A DNA stretch of 64,000 nucleotides from JACMLD01 sp038207265. GTDB lineage: Bacteria > Bacteroidota > Bacteroidia > Chitinophagales > Chitinophagaceae. Below, one piece after another: positions 43,639 to 53,658 of this stretch. The notes beneath the pieces are model-generated. The model saw only the letters and a list, made by a program, of their open reading frames with translations. It was not told the origin of the DNA and made no database searches. The translations under genes and the position numbers were made by a program. The stretch lies in NCBI GenBank assembly GCA_038207265.1, contig JBBQZZ010000006.1, positions 62,001 to 126,000 on the forward strand. Direction: 5' to 3'. Each line of letters begins with the position of its first letter. Positions within the stretch are counted from its first letter, which is position 1.

Positions 43639-46389
43639 CTACTTTATCGCAAAATCATATTCGCCGGAACCTATTTCAATAAGCGCATAGCCATTATCGT
43701 AAGCAATAACTTTCAGGGTATTGCCATTTTCCGTTATGATACTATTTTGAGCGGCGGGCAGGTAAATCTTTGCTTTGGTGTTGGCAGGTATCGAAACCTT
43801 CAAATCAAAGCCATCGGCTTCTTTCCGCCATTCACTTTTTATTTCACCCCGGATTGATAGGTAACTTCCTTTTGCCCAGGTAAGATCGCCAGCGGGTTGT
43901 GGCTTTATTACAATTTCCTCAAAACCCGGGGCACCGGGGTTTATTCCCAGCAGCGAACGGTAAAACCATTCTTCAATAGATCCAAACATAGGGTGATTGA
44001 CAGAAGCACCTGACTTTGCCGGATCACTCCAGGCTTCCCATAAAGTAGTAGCGCCACTCGCCATCATATGACCCCAACCAGGGTAGTCGCGCTGATTCGC
44101 AATTTTGAATGCTGTTTCGTTCATATTGTTCTGGCGCAATACATCAAAAAACATTTTGGTTGTAAATATCCCGGTAGACAAATGCCAGTTATGCCGATTT
44201 AATTCGTCCATTAATACTTTAATTGAATTATCTTTTTCTGGTGAAAGCTGGTACCAGAGTGCAAATAACTGCGCACTCTGCGTAGCATTGTCGAACCGCC
44301 CTGTTTTGGGAACAAGAAATTTTTCAACGATGGCATTTTTAATCCGGTCTGCCAATTTGGAATACTTTGCCGAATCTGTTTTATTTCCCAGGATGGTTGC
44401 AAATGCTGCACCCAGTAATGCATGATGATAATAAAAGCAAGAAGCAGACAATGCTTCCGGCTTTGGATCAAGCGCTTCGTGATCGCTGATGTCCCAGTAA
44501 AAAAGATTGTCAATTGCCTTTGATTGCAGAAAAGTTAATTGCCGGGTGAAGGCATCATAGTTGTTTTCAATGATTCTTTTATCTCCATAAAAATCATACA
44601 ATTGCTTTTGCATAAACCCGAAGGCCAGTTCCCATCCAAGCGGACCGCTATCTCCCCCGTACCCACGATCAGCTATACCCGTAAATGGCGCAATCTCGGT
44701 GATACCACCATCGGGTTGTTGTTCATTGGCAAAATCTCTGGTAGCTTTTGAATAAAAATTTGCCATATCATAATTATAAATAAACGAGTTAGCAGTGGCC
44801 ACCATATCACCCCCATAACCCATTTTTTCCCTTGCGGGACAGTCTGATTGCACGCTGAACACATTACTCAGAAAAGTCCATTGAATGACTTCGTGCAATT
44901 GATTGAAAAAGCTGTTGGAACAGCTGAAACTTCCGTTAGGGGGCAAATCTGCATTTAGTCGCAGCCCTTTGATATCATTCACAGTAGGTGCACCCGGCCA
45001 TCCGGTTATTTCAATATAACGGAAACCATGAAACGTAAAATGCGGGTGCCATTCTTCTACTTCCTCACTACCTTTTAAAGTATAACGATCTTCCTGCCAG
45101 GCTGTTTCTGGTGCGCCGGGGCCTCCTTTGATTCCACCTTTTTTAATTTGTGTGGCCACCGAAGTCATTACATCAATTGAGCCATCTGCAGATAATACTT
45201 CAGCATATCGTAATACAATTGTAGCGCCTTTTGGCCCCTTAACTTGTATGTTTGCTACTCCCGCAAAATTCTGCCCCATATCAGCTATGAATACGCCGGG
45301 TTTGAATTCTTTAATACTAACGGGCTTGACTATCCGCGTTATTTTAATAGCTGGTTGCATTTGCATGGTAAGTGAACCAGAAGGCCCGGCTGCTACTACT
45401 GCACTTTTCCAGGTAGTTTTATCCGGATTACCACTGTTCCAGTTTTGTTGTTCTAGTCTCGCGTCGTAGCATTCACCGAGGTAAACATTATTCCGTACCA
45501 CTGGTCCGGGAGCAGTTTGCCAGCCCGCATCGGTAATAATATTGTCAACAGTACCATCTGCATAGCGGATATGCAGCTCTGCTTTTACACAGGGCCTGCC
45601 GGTTTGCTGGTACTTTCGCAAATCCAATCTGCCAAAAAATTTGAAGGGTAGCGGATTCCACCATCCACTACCCAGCATAATACCTGCTGTATTGTTTCCA
45701 CGCCTAATCATACTGGTAACATCATACATAGTATACAATGTTTCCTTCTTATAAGTGGTAAAGCCGGGATCCAATACATGATCACCTATTTTTTTCCCAT
45801 TTAGGTAGGCTTCATAATAACCTACCCCGGATATATAGAGCCTGGCCGACGAAATTTTTTTACCAGCATTAAATTCTTTTCTTAATAACGGCATACGATC
45901 TTCCTTGTAATAGTCTTCATCCCGCTGTGGATTGCCGCTGCCATCATTGATCCATTGCGCTTTCCAATCTGTATTGTCCAGCATAGCTGTTTCAAAAAAT
46001 GCAGGTTCACTCCACCCGGAAGCAATTCCATCCTGGTTATAAACTTTCACACGCCAATAATAGCGCGTAAAAGATTGTAAGGGCTTTCCGGCATATTCTA
46101 ACTGTGTACACTGAGCGCTATTTATTTTTCCGGTATTCCAGCTACTTCCATTACCGGACCTGATACTTCTTTCGTTATCATCCACAATAATTTCATAAGC
46201 TAATTGAACCTGGTTGCGTTGGGTTGCCAGGAAATTCCAGCCAAGCCTGGGCTTTCTTGCACCAATGCCAAGTGGATTTTTTATATACTCGCAGGTAAGG
46301 GTTGTTGGCTGTAATGGAGAGGCTGCTTTTGTCAGGCCTATTGTAAACAAGCAAACAAAAGCTAAAAGTATTTTTTTCAATGCAGGCAA
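43639..46389 (-). CDS. GH78 alpha-L-rhamnosidase (copy 1)
   Basis: A 916-residue exported enzyme (signal peptide ends LTKAA) with the GH78 layout: N-terminal fibronectin-like and carbohydrate-binding beta-sandwich domains (ISGVGYYEAYLNGKKIGD, LDPGFTTYKKETLY), an (alpha/alpha)6 barrel, and a C-terminal beta domain. DCPAREKMGYGGDM holds the acid residues and LWEAWSDP the second catalytic Glu. GH78 enzymes remove terminal alpha-L-rhamnose with inversion. It is the last gene of the minus-strand run starting at 53658, separated from the acyltransferase by the LytTR remnant. About 33% alike by eye to the other GH78, so it probably has a different linkage preference. Confidence 0.93.
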   Translation of the reverse strand: MPALKKILLAFVCLFTIGLTKAASPLQPTTLTCEYIKNPLGIGARKPRLGWNFLATQRNQVQLAYEIIVDDNERSIRSGNGSSWNTGKINSAQCTQLEYAGKPLQSFTRYYWRVKVYNQDGIASGWSEPAFFETAMLDNTDWKAQWINDGSGNPQRDEDYYKEDRMPLLRKEFNAGKKISSARLYISGVGYYEAYLNGKKIGDHVLDPGFTTYKKETLYTMYDVTSMIRRGNNTAGIMLGSGWWNPLPFKFFGRLDLRKYQQTGRPCVKAELHIRYADGTVDNIITDAGWQTAPGPVVRNNVYLGECYDARLEQQNWNSGNPDKTTWKSAVVAAGPSGSLTMQMQPAIKITRIVKPVSIKEFKPGVFIADMGQNFAGVANIQVKGPKGATIVLRYAEVLSADGSIDVMTSVATQIKKGGIKGGPGAPETAWQEDRYTLKGSEEVEEWHPHFTFHGFRYIEITGWPGAPTVNDIKGLRLNADLPPNGSFSCSNSFFNQLHEVIQWTFLSNVFSVQSDCPAREKMGYGGDMVATANSFIYNYDMANFYSKATRDFANEQQPDGGITEIAPFTGIADRGYGGDSGPLGWELAFGFMQKQLYDFYGDKRIIENNYDAFTRQLTFLQSKAIDNLFYWDISDHEALDPKPEALSASCFYYHHALLGAAFATILGNKTDSAKYSKLADRIKNAIVEKFLVPKTGRFDNATQSAQLFALWYQLSPEKDNSIKVLMDELNRHNWHLSTGIFTTKMFFDVLRQNNMNETAFKIANQRDYPGWGHMMASGATTLWEAWSDPAKSGASVNHPMFGSIEEWFYRSLLGINPGAPGFEEIVIKPQPAGDLTWAKGSYLSIRGEIKSEWRKEADGFDLKVSIPANTKAKIYLPAAQNSIITENGNTLKVIAYDNGYALIEIGSGEYDFAIK

Positions 46390-46484
46390 TTTTGAACTAC
46401 AATGTAAGCAATAAAGCTTTAGTGTAATTTATATGAGGCTATACCTAAAGAAACGATTGACCAACTTTCATTTTTTAGATCATC

Positions 46485-46698
46485 CTATTTATTACCGCTT
46501 CTTTTAATAATATCAAAAAAAGGCTTTCTATAAGTTTCCGAAATGGGTATCAAAACATCTTTAATTTTTATCCGGTCCTTTTCCACGGATTCAATTTTAC
46601 CAATGGAAACCATATAAGATTTATGTACCCTGCAAATTATCCGGTTGTGGTGCAAACTGATTTAGGAAATTAAGTAACTCAAATTTTCGCTCCAGCAT
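46485..46698 (-). pseudogene. Truncated, frameshifted LytTR-domain regulator tail
   Basis: On the minus strand, one frame from 46661 to the TAG at 46485-46487 encodes the C-terminal half of a LytTR DNA-binding domain: ICRVHKSYMVSIGKIESVEK, then DRIKIKDVLIPISETYRKPF and FFDII. An ATG at 46698 opens a second frame (MLERKFELLNFLNQ) that would join it after a one-base shift near 46656. No receiver domain is present upstream, where the acyltransferase ends at 46726. This is the decayed end of a LytTR response regulator lying between two sugar-operon genes. It is too short and broken to work. Confidence 0.8.
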
Positions 46699-46725
46699 GA
46701 GCTGAACTCGTATCCGGAATTTGCC

Positions 46726-47838
46726 TTATACTTTAAAGAATATTTTCTTCCTGTATAAGAAATAGCAAAGCTGCCACTCAAGTATAAAAATGCAGCTGCA
46801 GGAAATAATGACCTGGAATAATTCCGATACGTTCGCCCAACTCAATATTCCACGGCTGATGGCTGATATATAACCGTTGAACCAGCGACTTCCTACAATT
46901 TCAAAAAACACATAAATAAAAATAGAATTCATGCCAACCACTGTAAAGAATTTTAAACGATGCTTATGTCCTTTGATATCCACCCACCAATAAGCAAAAG
47001 CCAGGAACCACAAACACCAACCCAGTGACGCAATCGTAAATGAACTGGTGGCTATTCGTTTAATGATAGGTGTGATGCCTGCTAAGTCCAGGCCATATCC
47101 AATAATGAGACAACCCAATCCCCACAATAATAATGGCTGTACTTTTTTCTTTTCACTTAAAAGCAATTTCCCGGCCAATGCACCTGCGATGGTATGAACC
47201 GCGGTAGGAATGCAATTGATGGCTACCCAACCACCACTATTGATCTTATTCATCAATAACAGATCTACATAGTTTCCAAAATTGTGCTGGTCCGTAAATG
47301 GCTGGTCAAAACCGGGCACGTGGGTAAACCGGTACAAGGCTTCCGTTAACAATAACAAACCTACACAAACTGCTATCTGCGCAATGCTGTTCCATCGAAA
47401 AATAAGAAAGGCCACTAAATATGTGAATGAAAGTTGTGTGAGTACATCCCATAATTCAAAAGACAGACCATTCCGGCGAACAGCATAATCCAATACGCCC
47501 CAGAAAAACAGCCAACCGCAACGTTTCAGAATTTTGTTAAAAGATTTAGACCATCTAACTCCATTTTTCCATTGCTTGTTCAGGGAAAAAGCCATAGCAA
47601 CTCCTGCCATGAACATAAATGATGGTTGTACCAAATCCCAGAAACGCAAACCGTTCCAGGGATGATGTGTTAACTGGGTAAAAAATACATTGATTGCCTG
47701 TCCTTCAGATTTTTCATATAAGTATTCGTACAAGCCGGTAGATTCCATCATCAGCAACACCATAATCAGGCCGCGCAAAAAATCCAGCGATAACAAACGC
47801 TGGAAAACGGGTTTCTTTATCGCAACAGTAGTTTGCAT
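46726..47838 (-). CDS. Membrane acyltransferase, heparan-alpha-glucosaminide N-acetyltransferase-like (DUF5009)
   Basis: A 370-residue integral membrane protein with about ten helices. It opens with RLLSLDFLRGLIMVLLMMES, the signature of the HGSNAT/DUF5009/COG4299 group, in which a membrane protein moves acetyl groups from cytosolic acetyl-CoA to a sugar on the other side. WNGLRFWDLVQPSFMFMAGV and later MNSIFIYVFFEIVGSRW also fit. It lies 31 bases after the Gfo/Idh/MocA gene on the same strand, inside the rhamnosidase operon, so it may act on an amino- or hydroxyl-bearing glycan intermediate. The acceptor sugar is unknown. Confidence 0.82.
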   Translation of the reverse strand: MQTTVAIKKPVFQRLLSLDFLRGLIMVLLMMESTGLYEYLYEKSEGQAINVFFTQLTHHPWNGLRFWDLVQPSFMFMAGVAMAFSLNKQWKNGVRWSKSFNKILKRCGWLFFWGVLDYAVRRNGLSFELWDVLTQLSFTYLVAFLIFRWNSIAQIAVCVGLLLLTEALYRFTHVPGFDQPFTDQHNFGNYVDLLLMNKINSGGWVAINCIPTAVHTIAGALAGKLLLSEKKKVQPLLLWGLGCLIIGYGLDLAGITPIIKRIATSSFTIASLGWCLWFLAFAYWWVDIKGHKHRLKFFTVVGMNSIFIYVFFEIVGSRWFNGYISAISRGILSWANVSELFQVIISCSCIFILEWQLCYFLYRKKIFFKV

Positions 47839-47869
47839 TATTATTTACTCTTTGTAGTGACAGGCAAAT

Positions 47870-48973
47870 CTATTGAAGAACGATTCGCTTACCTTCTTTT
47901 GCAGATTTTATTGCTGCCTCAAGGATTTTTACCACAATAAGATTGTTTTCCAGGCAGGATAAATCATTCACCGGTTGAATCTTTCCCCTCAATACTGCTT
48001 CCAGGTAGGGAATATTGTCAACAAAAGTTGCCTGCTTTACCATCACACTGTCGTAACTACCTTTGCTATCTCTTTTCTGCAACGACTTGCCATTCAGCGA
48101 GTGAAGGTAACCGGTAGTTCCGAACACTTCAAGATCCTTTATACTGAAGGGCCAGTTCCATGAAGCTTCAATAATCCCCGTAGCATCGGGATATTCAACA
48201 AGAATAGTAGCTTCATCATCTACTTTAGGATAAAGATCTGGTTGGATGTGTTTGGTAATCGCCGTCACAGAAATAGGTGTCTTTCCTTTCATTAACCAGG
48301 TCATGAGGTTTGCACCGTAACAACCAAAATCAGTTAATGCTCCGGCCCCATTTTTTACGGGATCGGTTAGCCAGTTAAGGAAATCGGCACTGCACCCAAT
48401 TTTTTTCGGTCCTTCATGACCGTCATGAACAATCATTTTGCGTATGTCACCAATACTGTGTTGATCATTTACCATTTCATTCACTTGCTGGTTGGTGGAA
48501 TACCAGGTGGTTTCATAGTTTGTTAAGAGCTGGATATGGTATTGTTTCGCAAGTGAAGCCATTCTTTCCGCTTGTTTCACTGTAGTAGTTAAAGGCTTTT
48601 CAACCATAACTGAAATACCTTTCGGTGCGCAAATTTCTACCACCTGCAGGTGTTCTGAAATGGCATTGTATGCAAGCACCGCATCGGGTTTTGTATGTGC
48701 CAATAAATCTTCCAGGGTTTTATAAAACAGGTTGTCTGCAAGCTGGTATTGCTTTTTATAACGATTAACCAATTGCTGATCTGCCTCCGCAATTCCAACA
48801 ATAATAACTTCTGATCTTTTGAATTGCTGCATAATATTATGCACGTGATCGTGGGTTAGTCCGGCTACACCCACCTTTAATAACTGGCTATTGGAGGTTA
48901 TTGATAATAAAAACAGGAAAAGAACAAACATTGTTTTCTTACAAAGCTGGTCGGTATTGTTGAAGTTTTTCAT
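47870..48973 (-). CDS. Gfo/Idh/MocA family oxidoreductase, exported
   Basis: A 367-residue protein with a signal peptide-like N-terminus (CKKTMFVLFLFLLSITSNSQ) followed by the NAD(P)-binding Rossmann fold (LKVGVAGLTHDHVHNIMQQF) and the EKPLTT motif, whose Lys is catalytic in this family. The C-terminal alpha/beta domain includes DFGCYGANLMTW. These enzymes oxidise, epimerise or split sugars; in Bacteroidota, exported members include glycosidases that use bound NAD. It lies between the YdjC/ChbG-like gene (37 bases) and the acyltransferase (31 bases), consistent with one transcript in rhamnoside breakdown. Confidence 0.9.
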   Translation of the reverse strand: MKNFNNTDQLCKKTMFVLFLFLLSITSNSQLLKVGVAGLTHDHVHNIMQQFKRSEVIIVGIAEADQQLVNRYKKQYQLADNLFYKTLEDLLAHTKPDAVLAYNAISEHLQVVEICAPKGISVMVEKPLTTTVKQAERMASLAKQYHIQLLTNYETTWYSTNQQVNEMVNDQHSIGDIRKMIVHDGHEGPKKIGCSADFLNWLTDPVKNGAGALTDFGCYGANLMTWLMKGKTPISVTAITKHIQPDLYPKVDDEATILVEYPDATGIIEASWNWPFSIKDLEVFGTTGYLHSLNGKSLQKRDSKGSYDSVMVKQATFVDNIPYLEAVLRGKIQPVNDLSCLENNLIVVKILEAAIKSAKEGKRIVLQ

Positions 48974-49010
48974 TGTAGCAGCGTTTGGTTTAAATAGAAT
49001 GAAATTAAAT

Positions 49011-49868
49011 TTATTGCTTTTTTAGATCTGCATAACTAATCAGGTGAATGTTTTTCTTTTTGATGGCTTCCATTATCAGCGGGTTGGTCCAGGTTTCTGT
49101 AACGCCCTGCCTGTCTGCCGCCACGTTTTCATAACCTATATGATAGATAGCACGCATTTCCGGGCCATCCAGGGCGGGGTGATCAACAAACATATATGTT
49201 TTACCTGGTTGCAGGCTATCCAGCATAGCCATAAAACTTTTAAATTTATCCGCCACTGTAACAGAAGGACCTTTGTATCCAATATATTGTACAGCAAAGT
49301 CGCCGGGATCAATGTCTATTTTATATTCCTGCGCAATTTTTTTTACGATATCCTTTACCTGCTTATCAATCTCTACGCAACCCATGTGAGAAGATATATG
49401 ACTGATATGCGGGATCTTTTTTATAGCCAATGCAACTTGTGCACGCACTTCTTTTTCAATCTCATCAAGCTTCCAGGGATTTTCAGTCAATGACTGTCCG
49501 GGGTAATTTTTATTTTTATAAATCATCGGAAAGAAAAAACCATCGGCGTTAGTAAGGCTCGGGCACCAGGTGACCGGTCGCCATTTTACATTTTCCCACT
49601 CACTGCTTAAGGCAATATGAATTCCCACATCGATGGAAGGATTTTTCTCTAATAATTTTACCGCTTCCGGAAACCAGGGTGAAGGAACAATCACTTCAAT
49701 GGAACGAGCGATACCTTCCTTACTTGTTTTTATCAGCGCTTCATTGCCGGCGTGAGAAAAACCCATGTCGTCACCTCTCACAATTAATCGGGCCGGTTTG
49801 GACTGGCCAAAACTAAATGATACCATTGCTAAGCATAATCCCAGCCATGCAGGAATTTTTAATTTCAT
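49011..49868 (-). CDS. YdjC/ChbG-like carbohydrate deacetylase, exported
   Basis: A 285-residue protein with a signal peptide (MKLKIPAWLGLCLAMVSFSFGQ) and a YdjC/ChbG-like domain. The metal motif RGDDMGFSHAGNEAL and the His residues in VGIHIALSSEW and HISSHMG are present. Family members remove acetyl groups from chito-oligosaccharides or other sugars. An exported copy would act on a glycan in the periplasm, together with the two rhamnosidases of the same operon. It starts 37 bases after the nucleoside-hydrolase-like gene ends. Confidence 0.85.
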   Translation of the reverse strand: MKLKIPAWLGLCLAMVSFSFGQSKPARLIVRGDDMGFSHAGNEALIKTSKEGIARSIEVIVPSPWFPEAVKLLEKNPSIDVGIHIALSSEWENVKWRPVTWCPSLTNADGFFFPMIYKNKNYPGQSLTENPWKLDEIEKEVRAQVALAIKKIPHISHISSHMGCVEIDKQVKDIVKKIAQEYKIDIDPGDFAVQYIGYKGPSVTVADKFKSFMAMLDSLQPGKTYMFVDHPALDGPEMRAIYHIGYENVAADRQGVTETWTNPLIMEAIKKKNIHLISYADLKKQ

Positions 49869-49905
49869 GTTTACACAATGTTTGAGTTTAATAATATTAA
49901 GCAGA

Positions 49906-50895
49906 TTATTTTTTCCCGGTTGGCTGATGCATCATAATATGATTCAGCAATGACTGAACATCCGTATAAGGTCTGCTTTCAACCAGTCGAAATTGTCCTT
50001 TTCCTTTTTCATTCCAGGTATTGCTTCCATCTGCTGCTACTTCCATTTTTCCTTCCAGCAAACTGTACCAGGGTGAATAACCTTTGATGGCTACCAGTAC
50101 CGCAGTTTCATCCCAACTGCACCGGCCTTCTTTATCATCAGCATTAACAGTCATTGAAACCCGGAACACTTCTTTAACCGGACTATTGTGAATTGAATGA
50201 TCATTGACAAGCGGAAGTCCGGTTTTTATTTTCACCCCAATTTCAAAGCCACTGAGTATAACAGGTGTTTCCCAGTTATTAAAAACAGTTTGTGAAGCAA
50301 CGGCATCAATTTCTACATTAAATTCCCGTCCCGCAGGAAATCGCCCGGCCATGCAAACCAGCTGTTTTACTTTTTTCCTGATAAGGGATTTACCATCGAG
50401 TGGCGAATATTTATCAGCCTGCGACTTATATAGATTTGAAAGATTGGTGAGAAAGCCAATGGTAACAATCGTAATGCTTTTATCAGGCTGGGCAGATAGG
50501 ATCTTACGGTATAATGCAACCGCATCTGGCACCTCATCGTTGCTTTTCACCTTATGCGGATATTTTGAAAGTATACTGTCTGTCCAATGTTCTTTATCTT
50601 TTAATTCACTTGCATTGCCTTTGGGTACTGCTATTGGAATGTCAGGTCTTTTAAAATAAGTATTAAAAATATTGAGTACCGCTGCTACGCCCTTGTATTT
50701 AGTACTGGCAATAGTAGCCAGGATTTTAACTTGTCCACTGTCTGCAAATGCATGCATCAGGGCAATGGCGCCAACATCATCATAATCTGGTCCCATATCG
50801 GAATCAAAAATGAGAGAAACCTTCTTTTGCTGACTTTTCTGTGCGGGTATCTGAATACTGAAAAGCAGCATGCAGGCACATAGAAATATTTTCAT
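49906..50895 (-). CDS. Nucleoside hydrolase-like protein, exported
   Basis: A 329-residue protein with a signal peptide (MKIFLCACMLLFSIQIPAQ; start at 50895 chosen because it opens this peptide) and a nucleoside-hydrolase fold. The calcium and catalytic Asp cluster is DSDMGPDYDDVGAI, and TIVTIGFLTNLSNL is also typical. Classic members cleave the N-glycosidic bond of ribonucleosides in the cytoplasm. Exported copies in sugar operons are widespread in Bacteroidota and may hydrolyse other furanosides. It lies 54 bases after the GH78 gene. Confidence 0.87.
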   Translation of the reverse strand: MKIFLCACMLLFSIQIPAQKSQQKKVSLIFDSDMGPDYDDVGAIALMHAFADSGQVKILATIASTKYKGVAAVLNIFNTYFKRPDIPIAVPKGNASELKDKEHWTDSILSKYPHKVKSNDEVPDAVALYRKILSAQPDKSITIVTIGFLTNLSNLYKSQADKYSPLDGKSLIRKKVKQLVCMAGRFPAGREFNVEIDAVASQTVFNNWETPVILSGFEIGVKIKTGLPLVNDHSIHNSPVKEVFRVSMTVNADDKEGRCSWDETAVLVAIKGYSPWYSLLEGKMEVAADGSNTWNEKGKGQFRLVESRPYTDVQSLLNHIMMHQPTGKK

Positions 50896-50949
50896 CGGCA
50901 TAACAATCATTGATTAAAACAAAACGTTGAAAAAAGTTAGGACAAAATA

Positions 50950-53658
50950 TTATTTGCCTGCAGGAAATTCAAATACATAGTCTCCTGAACCAAGATCTAT
51001 CAATACATTTTTTTCCTCCTGCCTGATATTCTTAAATAGAGTTGTGATTGCAGCGCCATTCTCAGTAATCTTTTCTGTAGCTTCTCCTGGTATTTTTATG
51101 GTAGCAGTCGTATTGGCCGGAATACTTACTTTCAATATTGTTTTTCCATCTTTTGTTTCCCAGCCGGATGCAATCTTTCCATAACTGCTTTCAAAACTGG
51201 CTTTGGCATAAGTAAGTCTTTTGTCGGGCTGGGGTTGTATTAAAATATGTTTATACCCCGGTTTGCCAATTTCTATTCCAGCCACAACCCTGTACATCCA
51301 ATCTCCTATTGCACCATAAGCGTAGTGGTTAAAGGAGTTCATACCCACATCCTGGAATGTACTGTCTGTTTTTTGTCCATCCCAACGTTCCCAGATAGTT
51401 GTTGCACCCATTTTAACAGGGTATAACCAGGAGGGAAAACTTTCCTGCAACAATAAATCATAAGCAACATCTGCCCTGCCATTCTCTGACAATACATGAC
51501 ATAAATAAGGTGTTCCAAGAAAACCTGTTGACAAATGATTTTCTCTTCCTTTAATGTCATCTACAAGGAATTGGGTAGCAACAGGTCTCAATTCTTTCGG
51601 TAACAAGTCAAAATTTAAAGCCAGCACGTAGGAGGTTTGTGATTCTGATGCAATGTGCCCGGCTGCAGTTACATAATTTTTATTAAATGCATTTTTTACT
51701 TTTTCAAAAACATCGTTGTATAATTTTTCGTCTTCTGCTTTACCCAATACAGCGGCAGCCTGTGCCAACAGTTTTGCTGAATAGCCATAAAACATGGTAG
51801 CAATCATATCCGGGTTTGTATATCCATCATTCTCTGTTTGTCGCATTGATTTATAAAATAACCAATCGCCAAAAACACTACCACCCTTCCATAAATAACT
51901 ACTGCCTGCTGTTTTGCGGATATATTCCACATATGCTTTCATACTTGGATATTGATTCTCCAGTATTTGTTTATCGCCAAATACTTTATACATGGTCCAG
52001 GGTGCAATCGTAGCAACATCTCCCCATCCGGCAGAAGTAGTTTGTTCCTTTAATGCATTTGGAATTACAAATGGCACCCTGCCATCGGGATTTTGATCCG
52101 CTGCCACATCCTTTAACCATTTTGTGAAAAACGGAGCAACATCCATATTAAACGCTGCAGTCCTACAAAATGCCTGCGCATCACCGGTCCAGCCAAGCCG
52201 TTCATCGCGTTGCGGACAATCGGTGGGTACATCAACAAAATTTCCTTTTTGTCCCCATACAATATTATGTTGCAGCTGGTTGATCAAAGTATTGGAGCAT
52301 TCGAATGTACCGGTAGGTTTCATGTCTGAATGTACTACTATGCCGGTAACGTCTTCGGGTTTTAATTCTCCCGGGTAACCATTTACTGCAATATAACGGA
52401 AACCAAAAAACGTAAATCTTGGTTCATATGTTTCTTCCTCACCGCCTTTTAGGGTATACATGGCCGTTGCTCTTGCAGCGCGAAGATTCTCAGTATAAAA
52501 ATTTCCTGACTTGTCGAGTACTTCAGCATGGCGTATACTCACAGTAGTACCTGCATTGCCTTTCACTTTCAATTTCACCCAACCCACCATGTTCTGACCA
52601 AAATCAACTACCAGGTCGCCCTTTGTGGTTTTGAATATCTTAATGGGTTTGATCTCCTGTATTCTTTTCACCGGTACTGTTTGTACGGCAATCAAATCAT
52701 TCTTCGGGTAGTTTACTGCGGTAACGGGTTTCCATTTGCTGTCATCAAAACCTGGATAGCTCCATCCTTTGATTTCTTTGCGCGCATCATAATTTTCTCC
52801 ATCGTATATTCCGTTTAAAGTTACAGGTCCGTCCTGCGAACCCTTCCATCCATTATCAGTAATAATTGTTTCTATCGTGCCGTCGGAATACGTAACCTGT
52901 AACTGGCAAATCAAACCAAGTTTCTTTCCCCATATTCCCCAGTTGTTTTCCCATGCCAGCGAGCCGCGGTACCAACCATCACCCAGCATAGCGCCTGCTG
53001 TATTATTTCCTTGTTGCAACAAATTAATTATATCATATACCTGGTATTGTAATCTTTTGTCGTAGGAAGTCCACCCGGGAGTTAAGACTTCATCACTGAC
53101 TTTTTTCCCGTTCAAATACAACTCATAAAAACCATGACTGGTTACATAAGCTCTTGCAGCAGCTATTTTCTTCTTCAATGAAAAATCTTTGCGAACCATC
53201 AGGCCGGCCATTCTGCGGGAAGTATCTTGTGCTGGTTCAATCCAAGATGCTTTCCAATCTGCCGGTTGCAGCAGGCCCATTTCCCAAAGAGCCGTATTGC
53301 TCCAGGCTGATTCGTTTTTATTGGCATCCCATACTTTAACCTGCCAGTAATAGCGTGTTCCACTTTTTAATGCTTTGCCCGCATATGTTTGCAATACCGA
53401 TTCATCGGAATTTACTTTACCACTTTGCCATACTATGCTGTTGGCCGAAAAATTTTTATCGGAAGCTACACGAATACTGTAAGCAGCCTGCATGATATTT
53501 CTACCGGTGCCATTTATTTTCCAGCTTAATCTTGGTTGAAGAGCGTCAATACCAACCGGGTTTGTTTTATGTTCGGTGGATAAATCAGTAACCAATAATT
53601 TTTGGGAGAAGACAGTATTTGTAAATAGGAGTAACAGCAGCAGTTCAGTGAATCTCAT
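50950..53658 (-). CDS. GH78 alpha-L-rhamnosidase (copy 2)
   Basis: A 902-residue exported enzyme from the start at 53658 (signal peptide MRFTELLLLLLFTNTVFSQ). Domain order is as in other GH78 enzymes: N-terminal fibronectin-like domain (KTNPVGIDALQPRLSWKI), carbohydrate-binding beta-sandwich (VTSHGFYELYLNGKKVSDEV), the (alpha/alpha)6 barrel and a C-terminal beta domain. The catalytic segment is DCPQRDERLGWTGDAQ, with the general-acid Glu, and the base Glu is in TTIWERWDG. It should remove alpha-L-rhamnose from plant or bacterial glycans. It is the first gene of the minus-strand operon that continues to 43639. Confidence 0.94.
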   Translation of the reverse strand: MRFTELLLLLLFTNTVFSQKLLVTDLSTEHKTNPVGIDALQPRLSWKINGTGRNIMQAAYSIRVASDKNFSANSIVWQSGKVNSDESVLQTYAGKALKSGTRYYWQVKVWDANKNESAWSNTALWEMGLLQPADWKASWIEPAQDTSRRMAGLMVRKDFSLKKKIAAARAYVTSHGFYELYLNGKKVSDEVLTPGWTSYDKRLQYQVYDIINLLQQGNNTAGAMLGDGWYRGSLAWENNWGIWGKKLGLICQLQVTYSDGTIETIITDNGWKGSQDGPVTLNGIYDGENYDARKEIKGWSYPGFDDSKWKPVTAVNYPKNDLIAVQTVPVKRIQEIKPIKIFKTTKGDLVVDFGQNMVGWVKLKVKGNAGTTVSIRHAEVLDKSGNFYTENLRAARATAMYTLKGGEEETYEPRFTFFGFRYIAVNGYPGELKPEDVTGIVVHSDMKPTGTFECSNTLINQLQHNIVWGQKGNFVDVPTDCPQRDERLGWTGDAQAFCRTAAFNMDVAPFFTKWLKDVAADQNPDGRVPFVIPNALKEQTTSAGWGDVATIAPWTMYKVFGDKQILENQYPSMKAYVEYIRKTAGSSYLWKGGSVFGDWLFYKSMRQTENDGYTNPDMIATMFYGYSAKLLAQAAAVLGKAEDEKLYNDVFEKVKNAFNKNYVTAAGHIASESQTSYVLALNFDLLPKELRPVATQFLVDDIKGRENHLSTGFLGTPYLCHVLSENGRADVAYDLLLQESFPSWLYPVKMGATTIWERWDGQKTDSTFQDVGMNSFNHYAYGAIGDWMYRVVAGIEIGKPGYKHILIQPQPDKRLTYAKASFESSYGKIASGWETKDGKTILKVSIPANTTATIKIPGEATEKITENGAAITTLFKNIRQEEKNVLIDLGSGDYVFEFPAGK

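Noticed and set aside
38893..53658. A complete Sus-type polysaccharide utilisation locus
   Set aside because: No SusC-like TonB-dependent receptor, SusD-like lipoprotein or hybrid two-component sensor is present in the window.
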